Positions 25,671-33,780 of a stretch of 64,000 bases of DNA are shown piece after piece. The notes under the pieces are model-generated. The model saw nothing but the letters and a program-made list of their open reading frames with translations. It was not told where the DNA came from and searched no databases. Every line of letters starts with the position of its first letter. Within the stretch, counting starts at the first letter, position 1. Source of the stretch: Geomonas oryzisoli (lineage in GTDB: Bacteria > Desulfobacterota > Desulfuromonadia > Geobacterales > Geobacteraceae); the NCBI RefSeq assembly GCF_018986915.1, contig NZ_CP076723.1:4616228-4680227 (forward strand). Reading direction: 5' to 3'. A program made the translations under genes and the position numbers.

Positions 25671-27052
25671 GCCGCCTCCTCCGCCCGCCTGAGCAGCTCG
25701 GGCTCGGGCACCGGGCGCAGGGTCATGTACAGGTTGAAAAGCCCGACCAGCGAACCGGTCAGGATGAAGATGCCCAGCGCGGCCCGCAGCACCATGAAAG
25801 GGGCGATTTCGGGGAGCACCCGCAGCACCGTCTCCCCGTTGTGCCAGGCGCTCCCCTGCACCAGCCCCGCCATGGTCAGCACCAGGAAGAAGCCGGTGAG
25901 CCCCAGGGTGATCAGTCCGAACTGAAGGTTGACCAGCTTCTGGGAATAGACCGGACGCCCGCTCACCAGGGGGAGCACGTGCCACATGGCGCCCAGGGCG
26001 ATGTAGCCGCCGAAGCCGAGCATGGCGATGTGGGCGTGCCCGACGGTCCAGTTGTTGAAGTGGGTCACCCGCTGCAGGAAGGGAAGCGACTGCAGCGGCC
26101 CCTGGATGCAGGTGATGATGTACCAGACGATCCCCCCCATCACCAGCCGGGCGGAGGGGTCGCTCCAGACCCTGCCGCCGAAGCCGCGCGCGGTGAGCCA
26201 GAGGTTGATCACCACGATGGAGACCGGCAGTATCATCGAGATGGAATCGACCACGGAAACCGTCTTCAGCCAGTTCGGGATGGGGGATTGCAGCACGTGG
26301 TGCCCGCCGATGTGGCTGTAGAGGGCGATCAGGAACCAGAAGCCCAGAAGCGACAGGGTGTGCGAGTTGAGCGGCGTCCGGGTCACCCGGGGGATCACGT
26401 AGTAGGCGGCGCCGGTGGCAAGGGGCGTGATCAGGAGTCCCGGGAGGTTATGCCCCCAAAACCAGAGAAAGAGCGAGTCGATCAGCCCGGGCATGGCACC
26501 GGTGGAGGGATGCCACATCACGTTTCCCAGCGGGTAGTTGCAGGCGGTCCAAAGGAGCGCGGCCATGAAATACCAGACGGAGACGTAGAGCTGCGGCTCC
26601 CGGCGCTGCGCGATGGTGAGGCCCGTGTCGACGATGAGGCAGGCGACGGCTATGACCAGCGAGACGTCGGCGAGCCAGACGTATTCGTTGTACTCGCGCC
26701 CCTGGGTGAGCCCGAAGGCGAATCCCACCGGGCCGCTCAGCACGGTCAGGTTCCAGAAGAGGAAGGCGACCCAGGCGAGCGGTTCGGACCAGAGCCTCGT
26801 TCGCAAGAGGGCCGGGAGGTAGTAGAGGCCCGAGCCGATCAGCATGGTGCCGGTGAAGCCGTAGAGCATGGTGTTGATGTGGACCGGGCGTTCCCGTCCG
26901 AACACCAGCGCCGCCACGTGGGGCAGGAACTCCGGCGCCACCAGGTGGATGGCGGAGAACATGCCGTACACGGCGCCCACCACGAACCAGACCGCCCCCG
27001 CGACCATGAAGGCGAGCGCCGCGCTCTGTGGTTTGTGGATGAAGTCGGCCAT
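25667..27052 (-). CDS. ccoN: cbb3-type cytochrome c oxidase subunit I
   Basis: The 461-residue membrane protein starts at 27052 after GGGGGGACTGCC. Conserved histidines are seen in PVHINTMLYGF (low-spin heme), FWGHNLPGLLITP and LYSHIGGHHVLQSPIP (Cu_B and cross-link region), and NNWTVGHAHIAMLGFGGY (heme ligands). Family C oxygen reductases reduce O2 to water at low oxygen and pump protons. It is placed after the alternative complex III genes, indicating electron flow from quinol through complex III to this enzyme. Its length is normal. Confidence 0.95.
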   Translation of the reverse strand: MADFIHKPQSAALAFMVAGAVWFVVGAVYGMFSAIHLVAPEFLPHVAALVFGRERPVHINTMLYGFTGTMLIGSGLYYLPALLRTRLWSEPLAWVAFLFWNLTVLSGPVGFAFGLTQGREYNEYVWLADVSLVIAVACLIVDTGLTIAQRREPQLYVSVWYFMAALLWTACNYPLGNVMWHPSTGAMPGLIDSLFLWFWGHNLPGLLITPLATGAAYYVIPRVTRTPLNSHTLSLLGFWFLIALYSHIGGHHVLQSPIPNWLKTVSVVDSISMILPVSIVVINLWLTARGFGGRVWSDPSARLVMGGIVWYIITCIQGPLQSLPFLQRVTHFNNWTVGHAHIAMLGFGGYIALGAMWHVLPLVSGRPVYSQKLVNLQFGLITLGLTGFFLVLTMAGLVQGSAWHNGETVLRVLPEIAPFMVLRAALGIFILTGSLVGLFNLYMTLRPVPEPELLRRAEEAA

Positions 27053-27135
27053 GGCAGTCCCCCCAGAAAAGTCTTTCTTTGCGTGCTCAGCGGATACTGT
27101 GCGTCCTTCGCGTAACCGCTTGTATCTCGGCCTTG

Positions 27136-27705
27136 TCACCTGTGGCAGACGAAGCAGTCGTGGGTGACCCGGTTGTCCCGGTGGCACTGGATGCAAAAGC
27201 CCATCTCGAACTTCACCGCCCCCGCCACCCGGTCCATGTGCCGGATGTCGCCGTGGCAGTGGCCGCAGTCGACGCCGCGCCGCAGGTGCATGGAGTGATC
27301 GAAATAGACGAACTCCGGCACCCAGTTCACCCGCTGCCAGACCACCGGCTGGTTCAGGGCCACCAGCTCCCGCAGCCGGGCGATGTACGGGTAGGTGCGG
27401 ATGATGCGGGCGTGGCAGAGCAGGCAGGTCTGCAGCGGCGGTATGCCGGCCCGCGACGAACGGGTGGCGCTGTCGTGACACATGAAGCAGCTGATCTGCT
27501 TGATTCCGGCGTGCACCCGGTGGCTGAACGGGATGGGCTGGCGTGGGCCGAGTCCCACCGGGTAGAGCCGGTCCAGGTAGACGAGCGCCGCTGCCGCGGC
27601 GCACAGGACGACCACTGCCGCGGCGACATTGCCCCAGGGCGGCCCCGTTTTGTGCGGTGTGCCGCCGCTTCCCGCCGGAATCCCTTTGCCGGCTGCCGCC
27701 GTCAT
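27136..27705 (-). CDS. actA: Pentaheme cytochrome c, alternative complex III subunit ActA
   Basis: The 189-residue protein starts at 27705, overlapping actF by four bases. One N-terminal membrane helix (about 27-44) precedes five CXXCH motifs: CFMCH, CLLCH, CGHCH, CIQCH and CFVCH. Extra histidines (PFSHRVHAG, YFDHSMHL) fit bis-His ligation as in cytochrome c7-like domains. ActA is the pentaheme subunit that carries electrons in alternative complex III. It follows actF here rather than leading the operon. Confidence 0.9.
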   Translation of the reverse strand: MTAAAGKGIPAGSGGTPHKTGPPWGNVAAAVVVLCAAAAALVYLDRLYPVGLGPRQPIPFSHRVHAGIKQISCFMCHDSATRSSRAGIPPLQTCLLCHARIIRTYPYIARLRELVALNQPVVWQRVNWVPEFVYFDHSMHLRRGVDCGHCHGDIRHMDRVAGAVKFEMGFCIQCHRDNRVTHDCFVCHR

Positions 27706-28757
27706 GGCCTTTCCCCCTCGACCCGGCGCAGCCAGGTCATTCCCAGCCCGAGTATCCCGGCAAACCCCGCGGCCAGCGAGAGCTCGGGGAGCCCCAGCCG
27801 GGGCGCCTGCTCGAAGGTGGGCGCCACCAGCCACCAGCGCTCCAGCCAGAGCCCGCACAATACCAGCAAGGAGATCACCCCGAGCGCGAGGCGGCTGCGC
27901 TTTGCGCGGATCGGCAACAGGAGCACCAGCGGCCCGAAATAGACCAGGGCCAGAAGGAAGGCGCTCACCGGCGCCCAGTCCCGCCCGTGCAGGCGCGGCA
28001 CGATGAAGCGGACCTCGCGGGGGAGGTTCTCGTACCAAAACGGCAGGAGATGCGCGTACATGAGGTAGGTGGTCATCAGGCTGAAGGCGACCATCAGCTT
28101 GCCGAGGTCGTGAAGCTGGTCCGGTTCGGCCGCGGGATGGCTCGCGGCGAGGAGGGCCCAGCAGGTGATGGCGATGTAGAGCCCGGACATGAAGAAGTAG
28201 CCGCCGGCGAGGTTACTGTGCCAGTACGGGTCGAGCGCCATGACCAGGTCGAAGCCGAGCAGGGAGAAGACGAGGCAGTAAATGAGCACCAGCACCGGCC
28301 CCAGCCCCCCTCCCTCCCCCTTGCGCCGCTGCCGCAGGTGGTACCACCCCAACCCCCAGAAGACGAGGAGGGCGGCCAGGTCCCGGCCGAACAGGAAGTC
28401 CGGCTGCAGCCAGATCCCCTGATGGTAGTGGATGCCGCGCCAGGGACCCCACTCTCCGTTGGCGACCCAGAGGAGGACGAGGGCGGCCAGCGAGGGGAGT
28501 GCGAAGGCGATCCCGGCCGAGGCGAGCCGCTCGACCCTGACGTGCCATCTGCCGTTGCAGGTCGCCACCAGCGGCGGCCAGACCACCATCCCCCCCGCCA
28601 GCGAGGTGAAGAACAGGAAGTTGATCAGCAGCGAGCGCCAGGCGCGCGGCTCCTCGACGCCGTTTAACAGCACGACCCACACCGCGACTCCGGCCACGGC
28701 GAGGAGAAGCCAGAGCGGCAGCCAGAGCTTCGCGAAGGGACGCTCACTGGTGGACAT
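27702..28757 (-). CDS. actF: Alternative complex III membrane subunit ActF
   Basis: The 351-residue polytopic membrane protein has about ten hydrophobic helices, including PLWLLLAVAGVAVWVVLL, LLINFLFFTSLAGGMVV, FSLLGFDLVMALDPYWHSNLAGGYFFMSG and VSAFLLALVYFGPLVLLL. The FDLVMALDPxWxS segment is typical of ActF, the quinol:electron acceptor oxidoreductase membrane subunit. It overlaps the fused actCD gene by 14 bases at one end and actA at the other, so these genes are translated together. Confidence 0.9.
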   Translation of the reverse strand: MSTSERPFAKLWLPLWLLLAVAGVAVWVVLLNGVEEPRAWRSLLINFLFFTSLAGGMVVWPPLVATCNGRWHVRVERLASAGIAFALPSLAALVLLWVANGEWGPWRGIHYHQGIWLQPDFLFGRDLAALLVFWGLGWYHLRQRRKGEGGGLGPVLVLIYCLVFSLLGFDLVMALDPYWHSNLAGGYFFMSGLYIAITCWALLAASHPAAEPDQLHDLGKLMVAFSLMTTYLMYAHLLPFWYENLPREVRFIVPRLHGRDWAPVSAFLLALVYFGPLVLLLPIRAKRSRLALGVISLLVLCGLWLERWWLVAPTFEQAPRLGLPELSLAAGFAGILGLGMTWLRRVEGERP

Positions 28758-30615
28758 GGAATTCCTCCGGTCGGGCAGGCGCGAGCCGCTCCTTCAGCAG
28801 TTCGACCTGGTCGGGCCCGCAGCTCACCAGCAGGCCGAACTTGTCGCGCGAGAAGCGCGGGTCGTACAAAGGACGCGTCTCCAGGCGGAACAGGCGGGCC
28901 AAAAGCGCGAGCCCCAGGAGGTTCGCCAGGCTCCCGATGAGGATGGTCCCCTCGAAGCCGACCACGCAGAAGGGGATCCAGGACAGGGGAGGCTTTCCCC
29001 CGACGGTGAGCCGGTTCACCAGCGCGGTGCCGCCGGCCAGCCAGAAGCCGCCGAGAAGGCCGGAGACGGCGCCCGCCAGGGTGAAGAGCCGCACCGGGCT
29101 CTTCTTAAGCTTCAGCACCTCGGAAAGCTGCTCGATCTTGACCGGCGAGAAGGTTTCCATGATCTCGAAGCCGCCGTCGCAGCAGAGCTTGGTGGCGCTG
29201 ACCAGGCTGCCGGCATGGGAGAAGACGGCGAGGACCGTGGAACGGTGTTGCGGCAGCCTCTGGCTGACCCGGTTCAGGCACAGTTGCGTCTGTGGCACCT
29301 CCTCCTCGGCGATCTGCCCCTTCAACTCGCTCAGCGGAACGGTGGGGAGCCCCCTCGTGAAGAGGACGAAGAAGAGGAAGAAGAAGCCGAAGGAGCCGGC
29401 GGTGATCACCAGTTCCACCCAGGTGGGGAGGTAGCGCCCGAAGTTATGGGGGAGAAAGTCATGCGCCTGGGAGGTGTAGATGATCATCAGCCTCTCGTAC
29501 CACATGCCGACGTTGACCAATAGCGAGATGACGAAGAGCGGCAGGTAGTGCGTGCGCAGGCGCCTGAAGACGAAGAGCCAGGGAACCAGCACGTTGCAGA
29601 CCACGCAGAGCCAGTACATCCAGGCCACGGGCCCGAACAGGCGCCACTGGTAGTTTTGCCACTCGACCAGGTCGCCGGAGTACCAGGCGATGAACCCCTC
29701 GACGGCGTAGGCGTAGCCGACGATGGTGGCGGTGAGGATGATGGTCTTGGCCAGCATCTCGAAGTGGTGCATCTCGATCAGTCGCTCGAGGTGCAATAAC
29801 TTCCGCATCGGGATCAGCAGGGTGAGCACCATGGCGAGCCCGGAATGGATGGCGCCGGCCACGAAGTAGGGGGGGAAGATGGCGCTGTGCCACCCCGGCA
29901 GAAGGCTCATGGCGAAGTCCCAGGAGACCACCGAGTGCACCGAGACCACCAGCGGGGTGGCCAGGGCGGCGAAGAAGAGGTAGGAGCGGCCGTAGTGGTG
30001 CCACTGGCTCCCGGAGCCGGACCACCCCACGGAGAGGGCGCGGTAGATCCTGCTTTTCAGGTGCTCCGGGCCCAGCTCAGTCCGGTAACGGTCCCGCGCC
30101 GCCGCGAGGTCGGGGATCAGGCCGATGTACCAGAAGATGAGGCTCACCGTGAAGTAGGTCGACACCGCCAGCACGTCCCAGACCAGGGGACTCACGAAGT
30201 TCGGCCAGATCTGGCGCTGCGACGGGTAGGGGATGATGTAGTAGAAAGCCCAGAGCCTTCCCAGGTGGATGAGCGGGAAGAGCCCCGCGGTCATGACCGC
30301 GAAGATGGTCATCGCCTCGGCCGAGCGCGACACCGCGTCGCGCCACTTGGCGCGCAGGAGGTACAGGATCGCCGAGATCAGGGTTCCGGAATGCGCGATA
30401 CCGACCCAGAAGACGAAGTTCGTGATGTAGACCGCCCAGCCGACGGGGCGGTTCAGCCCGGTCACCCCCATCCCCGCCTGGACCTGGTACATCAGCGCGA
30501 GCGCCGCCAGTCCCACCAGCCCGGCCAGGGAGACCACCGCCAGGTAGAAGGCGTAGCCCGGCTTCTGCATGGCATTGAGGACGTCGTCGTTGATTTGGCC
30601 GTAGCTTGGCGGCAC
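28744..30615 (-). CDS. actC: Fused ActC-ActD, alternative complex III membrane subunits
   Basis: The product has 623 residues with a GTG start after AAAGGAGAG. Residues 1-450 are an NrfD/PsrC-like ActC with about ten helices (VGWAVYITNFVFWVGIAHSGTLISA, WVELVITAGSFGFFFLFFV), the presumed quinol site. Residues 465-623 are ActD-like (DUF3341): STVLAVFSHAGSLVSATK, then two helices (LFTLAGAVSGLLGGFWLAGG; VVGFEGTILIGSLANLLGLAL) and LLVSCGPDQVELLKE. In described complexes these are separate proteins. The reading frame is continuous across the junction. Confidence 0.9.
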   Translation of the reverse strand: MPPSYGQINDDVLNAMQKPGYAFYLAVVSLAGLVGLAALALMYQVQAGMGVTGLNRPVGWAVYITNFVFWVGIAHSGTLISAILYLLRAKWRDAVSRSAEAMTIFAVMTAGLFPLIHLGRLWAFYYIIPYPSQRQIWPNFVSPLVWDVLAVSTYFTVSLIFWYIGLIPDLAAARDRYRTELGPEHLKSRIYRALSVGWSGSGSQWHHYGRSYLFFAALATPLVVSVHSVVSWDFAMSLLPGWHSAIFPPYFVAGAIHSGLAMVLTLLIPMRKLLHLERLIEMHHFEMLAKTIILTATIVGYAYAVEGFIAWYSGDLVEWQNYQWRLFGPVAWMYWLCVVCNVLVPWLFVFRRLRTHYLPLFVISLLVNVGMWYERLMIIYTSQAHDFLPHNFGRYLPTWVELVITAGSFGFFFLFFVLFTRGLPTVPLSELKGQIAEEEVPQTQLCLNRVSQRLPQHRSTVLAVFSHAGSLVSATKLCCDGGFEIMETFSPVKIEQLSEVLKLKKSPVRLFTLAGAVSGLLGGFWLAGGTALVNRLTVGGKPPLSWIPFCVVGFEGTILIGSLANLLGLALLARLFRLETRPLYDPRFSRDKFGLLVSCGPDQVELLKERLAPARPEEFHVHQ

Positions 30616-30636
30616 AGACGCTCTCCTTTGTCTGAA

Positions 30637-30665
30637 GGGGACTGGCTCCGCAGGTGCCTGTCCCC
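30637..30665. repeat. GGGGACTGGC-family hairpin repeat inside the respiratory operon
   Basis: GGGGACTGGC and GCCTGTCCCC around TCCGCAGGT, in the 66-base gap between actB and actCD. A hairpin here could tune mRNA processing between the two genes. Confidence 0.75.
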
Positions 30666-30681
30666 CTTGAGGCTCAGCTGA

Positions 30682-33579
30682 TCAGACCACCTCGTTTTCC
30701 ACCCGCTTCAGGAAGGTCACGGCGGGCTTCGTGTTCAGCTCGTGGAGCAGGTGGTAGCGGCGCGGGTCGCTGCGGGTGAGCCGGGTCACCTCCGCGGCGG
30801 GGTCGAGGAGGTCGCCGAAGGTGAAGACGCGGGCCGGGCAGGTCTGGGCGCAGGCGGGAACGATTTCGCCGTCCCGCAGTTTGCGCCCCTCCCGCGCGGC
30901 GCGGTACTGCGCCTGGCGGATGCGCTGGACGCAAAAGGTGCACTTTTCCATCACGCCGCGCTGGCGTACGGTCACCTCCGGGTTCAACTGCAGGTCCAGC
31001 GGCTTTCTCCACTCCAGGTTCAACCAGTTGAAGCGCCGCACCTTGTAGGGGCAGTTGTTGGAACAGTAGCGGGTGCCGATGCAGCGATTGTAGATCTGCG
31101 CGTTCAGCCCCTCCTCGTTGTGCACCGAGGCGAAGACCGGGCAGACCGGCTCGCAGGGGGCGGCGTCGCAGTGCTGGCAGTGCAGCGGGAGCCACGCGTA
31201 GCGCCAGGTACTGCCGGGGACGCGGTAGGGAGGGACGCGCAGCCATGCCATCTCCCGCCCGTCCGCCACCAGCTCCGGGCCGACCACCGGGACGTTGTTT
31301 TCGGCATAGCAGGCGACGGCGCAGGCGCCGCAGCCGATGCAGCGCTGCAGGTCGATCACCATGGCCCAGCGGTGCTTGGAGTGCTCATGCCTGGGGTAGA
31401 GGTCGCGGTCCGCGTGATAGCCCTCGGGGAGCGGAAGGTCGAACTCGACCGGGGGGGGCGGGGAGCGCAGCGCCGACAGCGGCACCGACTCGAGCAGGTC
31501 GCGGTGCAACTGGTCGTTGCGCAGCGCGGTGCGGATGGGGCGGGGGGCGTCGTCGGCGACCTTGCTGACCCGGCAGGGGGTGAAGAACCCGACCCGCTGG
31601 ACGGCCTCGAGCAGGAGAAAGACGTTGGAGCCGACCCCCCTCGCGTTCTGGCCCAGGGCACTGTGCCCCTGGCCCAGCGCGATGGCCACGCTCTGCTCGT
31701 GCACCTCCGGGGTCAGGCGGACCGGCGCCCGCAGCGATCCGGAGACGCTGGTGAGCTGTACCAGGTCACCCTCCCCGATGCCGAGGGCGGCGGCCTTCTT
31801 CGGGTGCAGGTCGATCCAGTTGCCCCAGACGATGAAGCTCACCGGGTCGGGCGCCTCCTGCAGCCAGCCCCGGTTGGCCGGACGTCCGTCGTACAGCATG
31901 ATGGAGGCCCAGGGCCAGAGCTCCACCTCCTCCGGGCGCGTCGCCCCAGGAGGAGGTTTGGCCTGGAAGGAGAACCCGGCCAGATGGGGGGCGGGTGCCG
32001 TCGTCGCAGCCGGAGCGGACACCTGCCAGGCTCCCCCCTTCCTGAGCGCCGCCTGCCAGCCTCGTTCCGCCTGGTCGCCTCCCCCGCCGAAACCACGCCG
32101 TTCCTTGAGCCACTGCTGCAGGTCGGCAGGTGTGGTGCCCCGTGCCGTCTTCAGCGGCCGCCCCGCCTGCCGGGCCAGGGCAATGAGGATGTCGCCGGCG
32201 CCGCGGGTGTCGTAGATGCGTCCCATCACCGGCTGTATCAGGCCGTCCACCCCCGGTTCCGGCTGGTACTCGCCCCACGATTCCAGCGGGTAGTCGGTCG
32301 GGAGCACCCAGCGTGCCAGTTCCGCGGTCTCGTCCAGCTGTGTTCCGAGGTACACCACCATCCCGGCCCGCGCCATCGCTTCCGCCGCTGCGGTCCTGCT
32401 GTAGGCGGGGTTCGCGTCGAGCACGAAGAGTACGTCCTGCGGCCCCAGCGAGGAAAAGAACAGGTCCAGCTCAGCCTCGCGGGCGCTTCCGCTCAGGGCG
32501 TGGGGACGGGAGAAATCGACGGTGGTGCCGAGCGCACCCGCGGCGTAGTTGAGCAGGGCGACGCAGAGGGCGGTGTCGGTGGCCGCCGGGCCCGAGGCAT
32601 ACTGCGGACCGGCCAGGGCGACGGGGCGGCGTGCTGCGGTGAAGTCGCGGGCCAGCGTGACCAGGAGCTCCTGGTCGACGGCGGGGGGAGGGGAGGAGTT
32701 GAACAGGGCGTCCAGCGCCGGTCGGACCGGCCCGAGGTCGTTCCGGTGCCATCCCCGCTCCAGGACCACCCTGAGCAGGGCCGCCGCCACGACCGGGAGC
32801 TGGTTCGGGGCAACCTGGACGAAACGGTCCGCGTTGCTCGCGGTCATGGAGAGGCGCGGCCCCAGGTAGGCCATGCGGGTCGGGGGTGCCCCCTCACGGT
32901 AGGCGCGGCCGTCGGCAAACTGCCGGGCCTGGCGGACCGGCGAGCCCCAGGTCTCCAGGAAGTCGGCGGCGAAACTGAGGATGAAGTCGCTCCCTTCCAG
33001 GTCGTGGCGGGGGATTACCGGGAGACCGAAGAGCTGCTGGTGCGCCGCGCGGAGGGATTCGCAGTTGAAGGGCTCGTAGAAGAGGAGCCGGTCCGAGCCG
33101 AAGGCGGCGGCAAATGCCTGCAGCACCTCCGCCTGCGCCCCGGTCTGCAGGCTGGAAAGCAGTGCCACCCTACCGCCGTGGGCCAGCCGGATGGAGATGG
33201 AGTCGAGAGCCTCCTGCCAGCTCTTGGGCCGGTACTTTCTCCCGGTGCGGTAGAGCACCTTGGTGACCCGGTCGGGGTCGAAAAGCCCCTGCAGCGAGGA
33301 CTGCCCGCGCGGGCAGAGCGCGCCCCGGTTCACCGGGTGCTCGGGGTTCCCCTCCGCCTTGGTGGCGCGGCCGTCGCGGTTGGCGACGTGCATGCCGCAG
33401 CCGGCGGGGCATTCGCGGCAGGTCGTGGCGTAATAGGTCCAGTGGCCGGGAACGATCTCCTCCGGAGGGATCACCTTCGGGATCAGGTTGTTGACCAGCT
33501 TGCGCGGCGCGTCGGTCGCCAGTGCAATGCTGCTGCCCCCCGTGATCCACAAGAAGGTGCGTCTGGACATCTCGGACAT
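30682..33579 (-). CDS. actB: Alternative complex III ActB: molybdopterin-oxidoreductase-like plus iron-sulfur protein
   Basis: The 965-residue protein starts at 33579, giving a Tat-like N-terminus (MSRRTFLWITGGSSIALA). The first part is a molybdopterin oxidoreductase-like domain with an iron-sulfur motif CRECPAGC...GALCPRGQ (near 53-95). The C-terminal part (from about 745) is a ferredoxin-like subunit with CIGCGACAVAC, CQHCDAAPCEPVCP, CIGTRYCSNNCPYK and CTFC...CAQTCPAR. That gives four cubane-type sites, one possibly 3Fe-4S. ActB passes electrons within complex III. It heads the operon behind a sigma-70-like promoter. Confidence 0.93.
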   Translation of the reverse strand: MSEMSRRTFLWITGGSSIALATDAPRKLVNNLIPKVIPPEEIVPGHWTYYATTCRECPAGCGMHVANRDGRATKAEGNPEHPVNRGALCPRGQSSLQGLFDPDRVTKVLYRTGRKYRPKSWQEALDSISIRLAHGGRVALLSSLQTGAQAEVLQAFAAAFGSDRLLFYEPFNCESLRAAHQQLFGLPVIPRHDLEGSDFILSFAADFLETWGSPVRQARQFADGRAYREGAPPTRMAYLGPRLSMTASNADRFVQVAPNQLPVVAAALLRVVLERGWHRNDLGPVRPALDALFNSSPPPAVDQELLVTLARDFTAARRPVALAGPQYASGPAATDTALCVALLNYAAGALGTTVDFSRPHALSGSAREAELDLFFSSLGPQDVLFVLDANPAYSRTAAAEAMARAGMVVYLGTQLDETAELARWVLPTDYPLESWGEYQPEPGVDGLIQPVMGRIYDTRGAGDILIALARQAGRPLKTARGTTPADLQQWLKERRGFGGGGDQAERGWQAALRKGGAWQVSAPAATTAPAPHLAGFSFQAKPPPGATRPEEVELWPWASIMLYDGRPANRGWLQEAPDPVSFIVWGNWIDLHPKKAAALGIGEGDLVQLTSVSGSLRAPVRLTPEVHEQSVAIALGQGHSALGQNARGVGSNVFLLLEAVQRVGFFTPCRVSKVADDAPRPIRTALRNDQLHRDLLESVPLSALRSPPPPVEFDLPLPEGYHADRDLYPRHEHSKHRWAMVIDLQRCIGCGACAVACYAENNVPVVGPELVADGREMAWLRVPPYRVPGSTWRYAWLPLHCQHCDAAPCEPVCPVFASVHNEEGLNAQIYNRCIGTRYCSNNCPYKVRRFNWLNLEWRKPLDLQLNPEVTVRQRGVMEKCTFCVQRIRQAQYRAAREGRKLRDGEIVPACAQTCPARVFTFGDLLDPAAEVTRLTRSDPRRYHLLHELNTKPAVTFLKRVENEVV

Positions 33580-33650
33580 CGGCTCCCCCCCGGGATGGTT
33601 CTCATTGGTGCATCGCGTCAATGAAGATGGAGATGAAAAAAGATTAACCT

Positions 33651-33678
33651 TTTTTATCAAGGTGGTGGACCTTGTCAA
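33651..33678 (-). promoter_or_regulatory. Sigma-70-like promoter of the respiratory operon
   Basis: On the minus strand TTGACA (33678-33673), a 16-base spacer, then TAAAAA (33656-33651), about 75 bases upstream of actB. Confidence 0.45.
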
Positions 33679-33707
33679 GCAGGCCGCGTAAATCGTGGTC
33701 TTCACTG

Positions 33708-33735
33708 TTGACAAAGGATGTCTCGTTCCTAGACT
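33708..33735 (+). promoter_or_regulatory. Sigma-70-like promoter of the ThDP enzyme gene
   Basis: TTGACA (33708-33713), a 16-base spacer, TAGACT (33730-33735). The gene starts 46 bases downstream. Confidence 0.45.
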
Positions 33736-33747
33736 GTTAGGGTTGAT

Positions 33748-33764
33748 TTAGATGACAAATCTAA
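33748..33764. promoter_or_regulatory. Inverted repeat in the leader of the ThDP enzyme gene
   Basis: TTAGAT-GACAA-ATCTAA is a perfect inverted repeat just downstream of the predicted promoter, in operator position. The regulator is unknown. Confidence 0.35.
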
Positions 33765-33780
33765 TGAGCAGGGAGGACTC

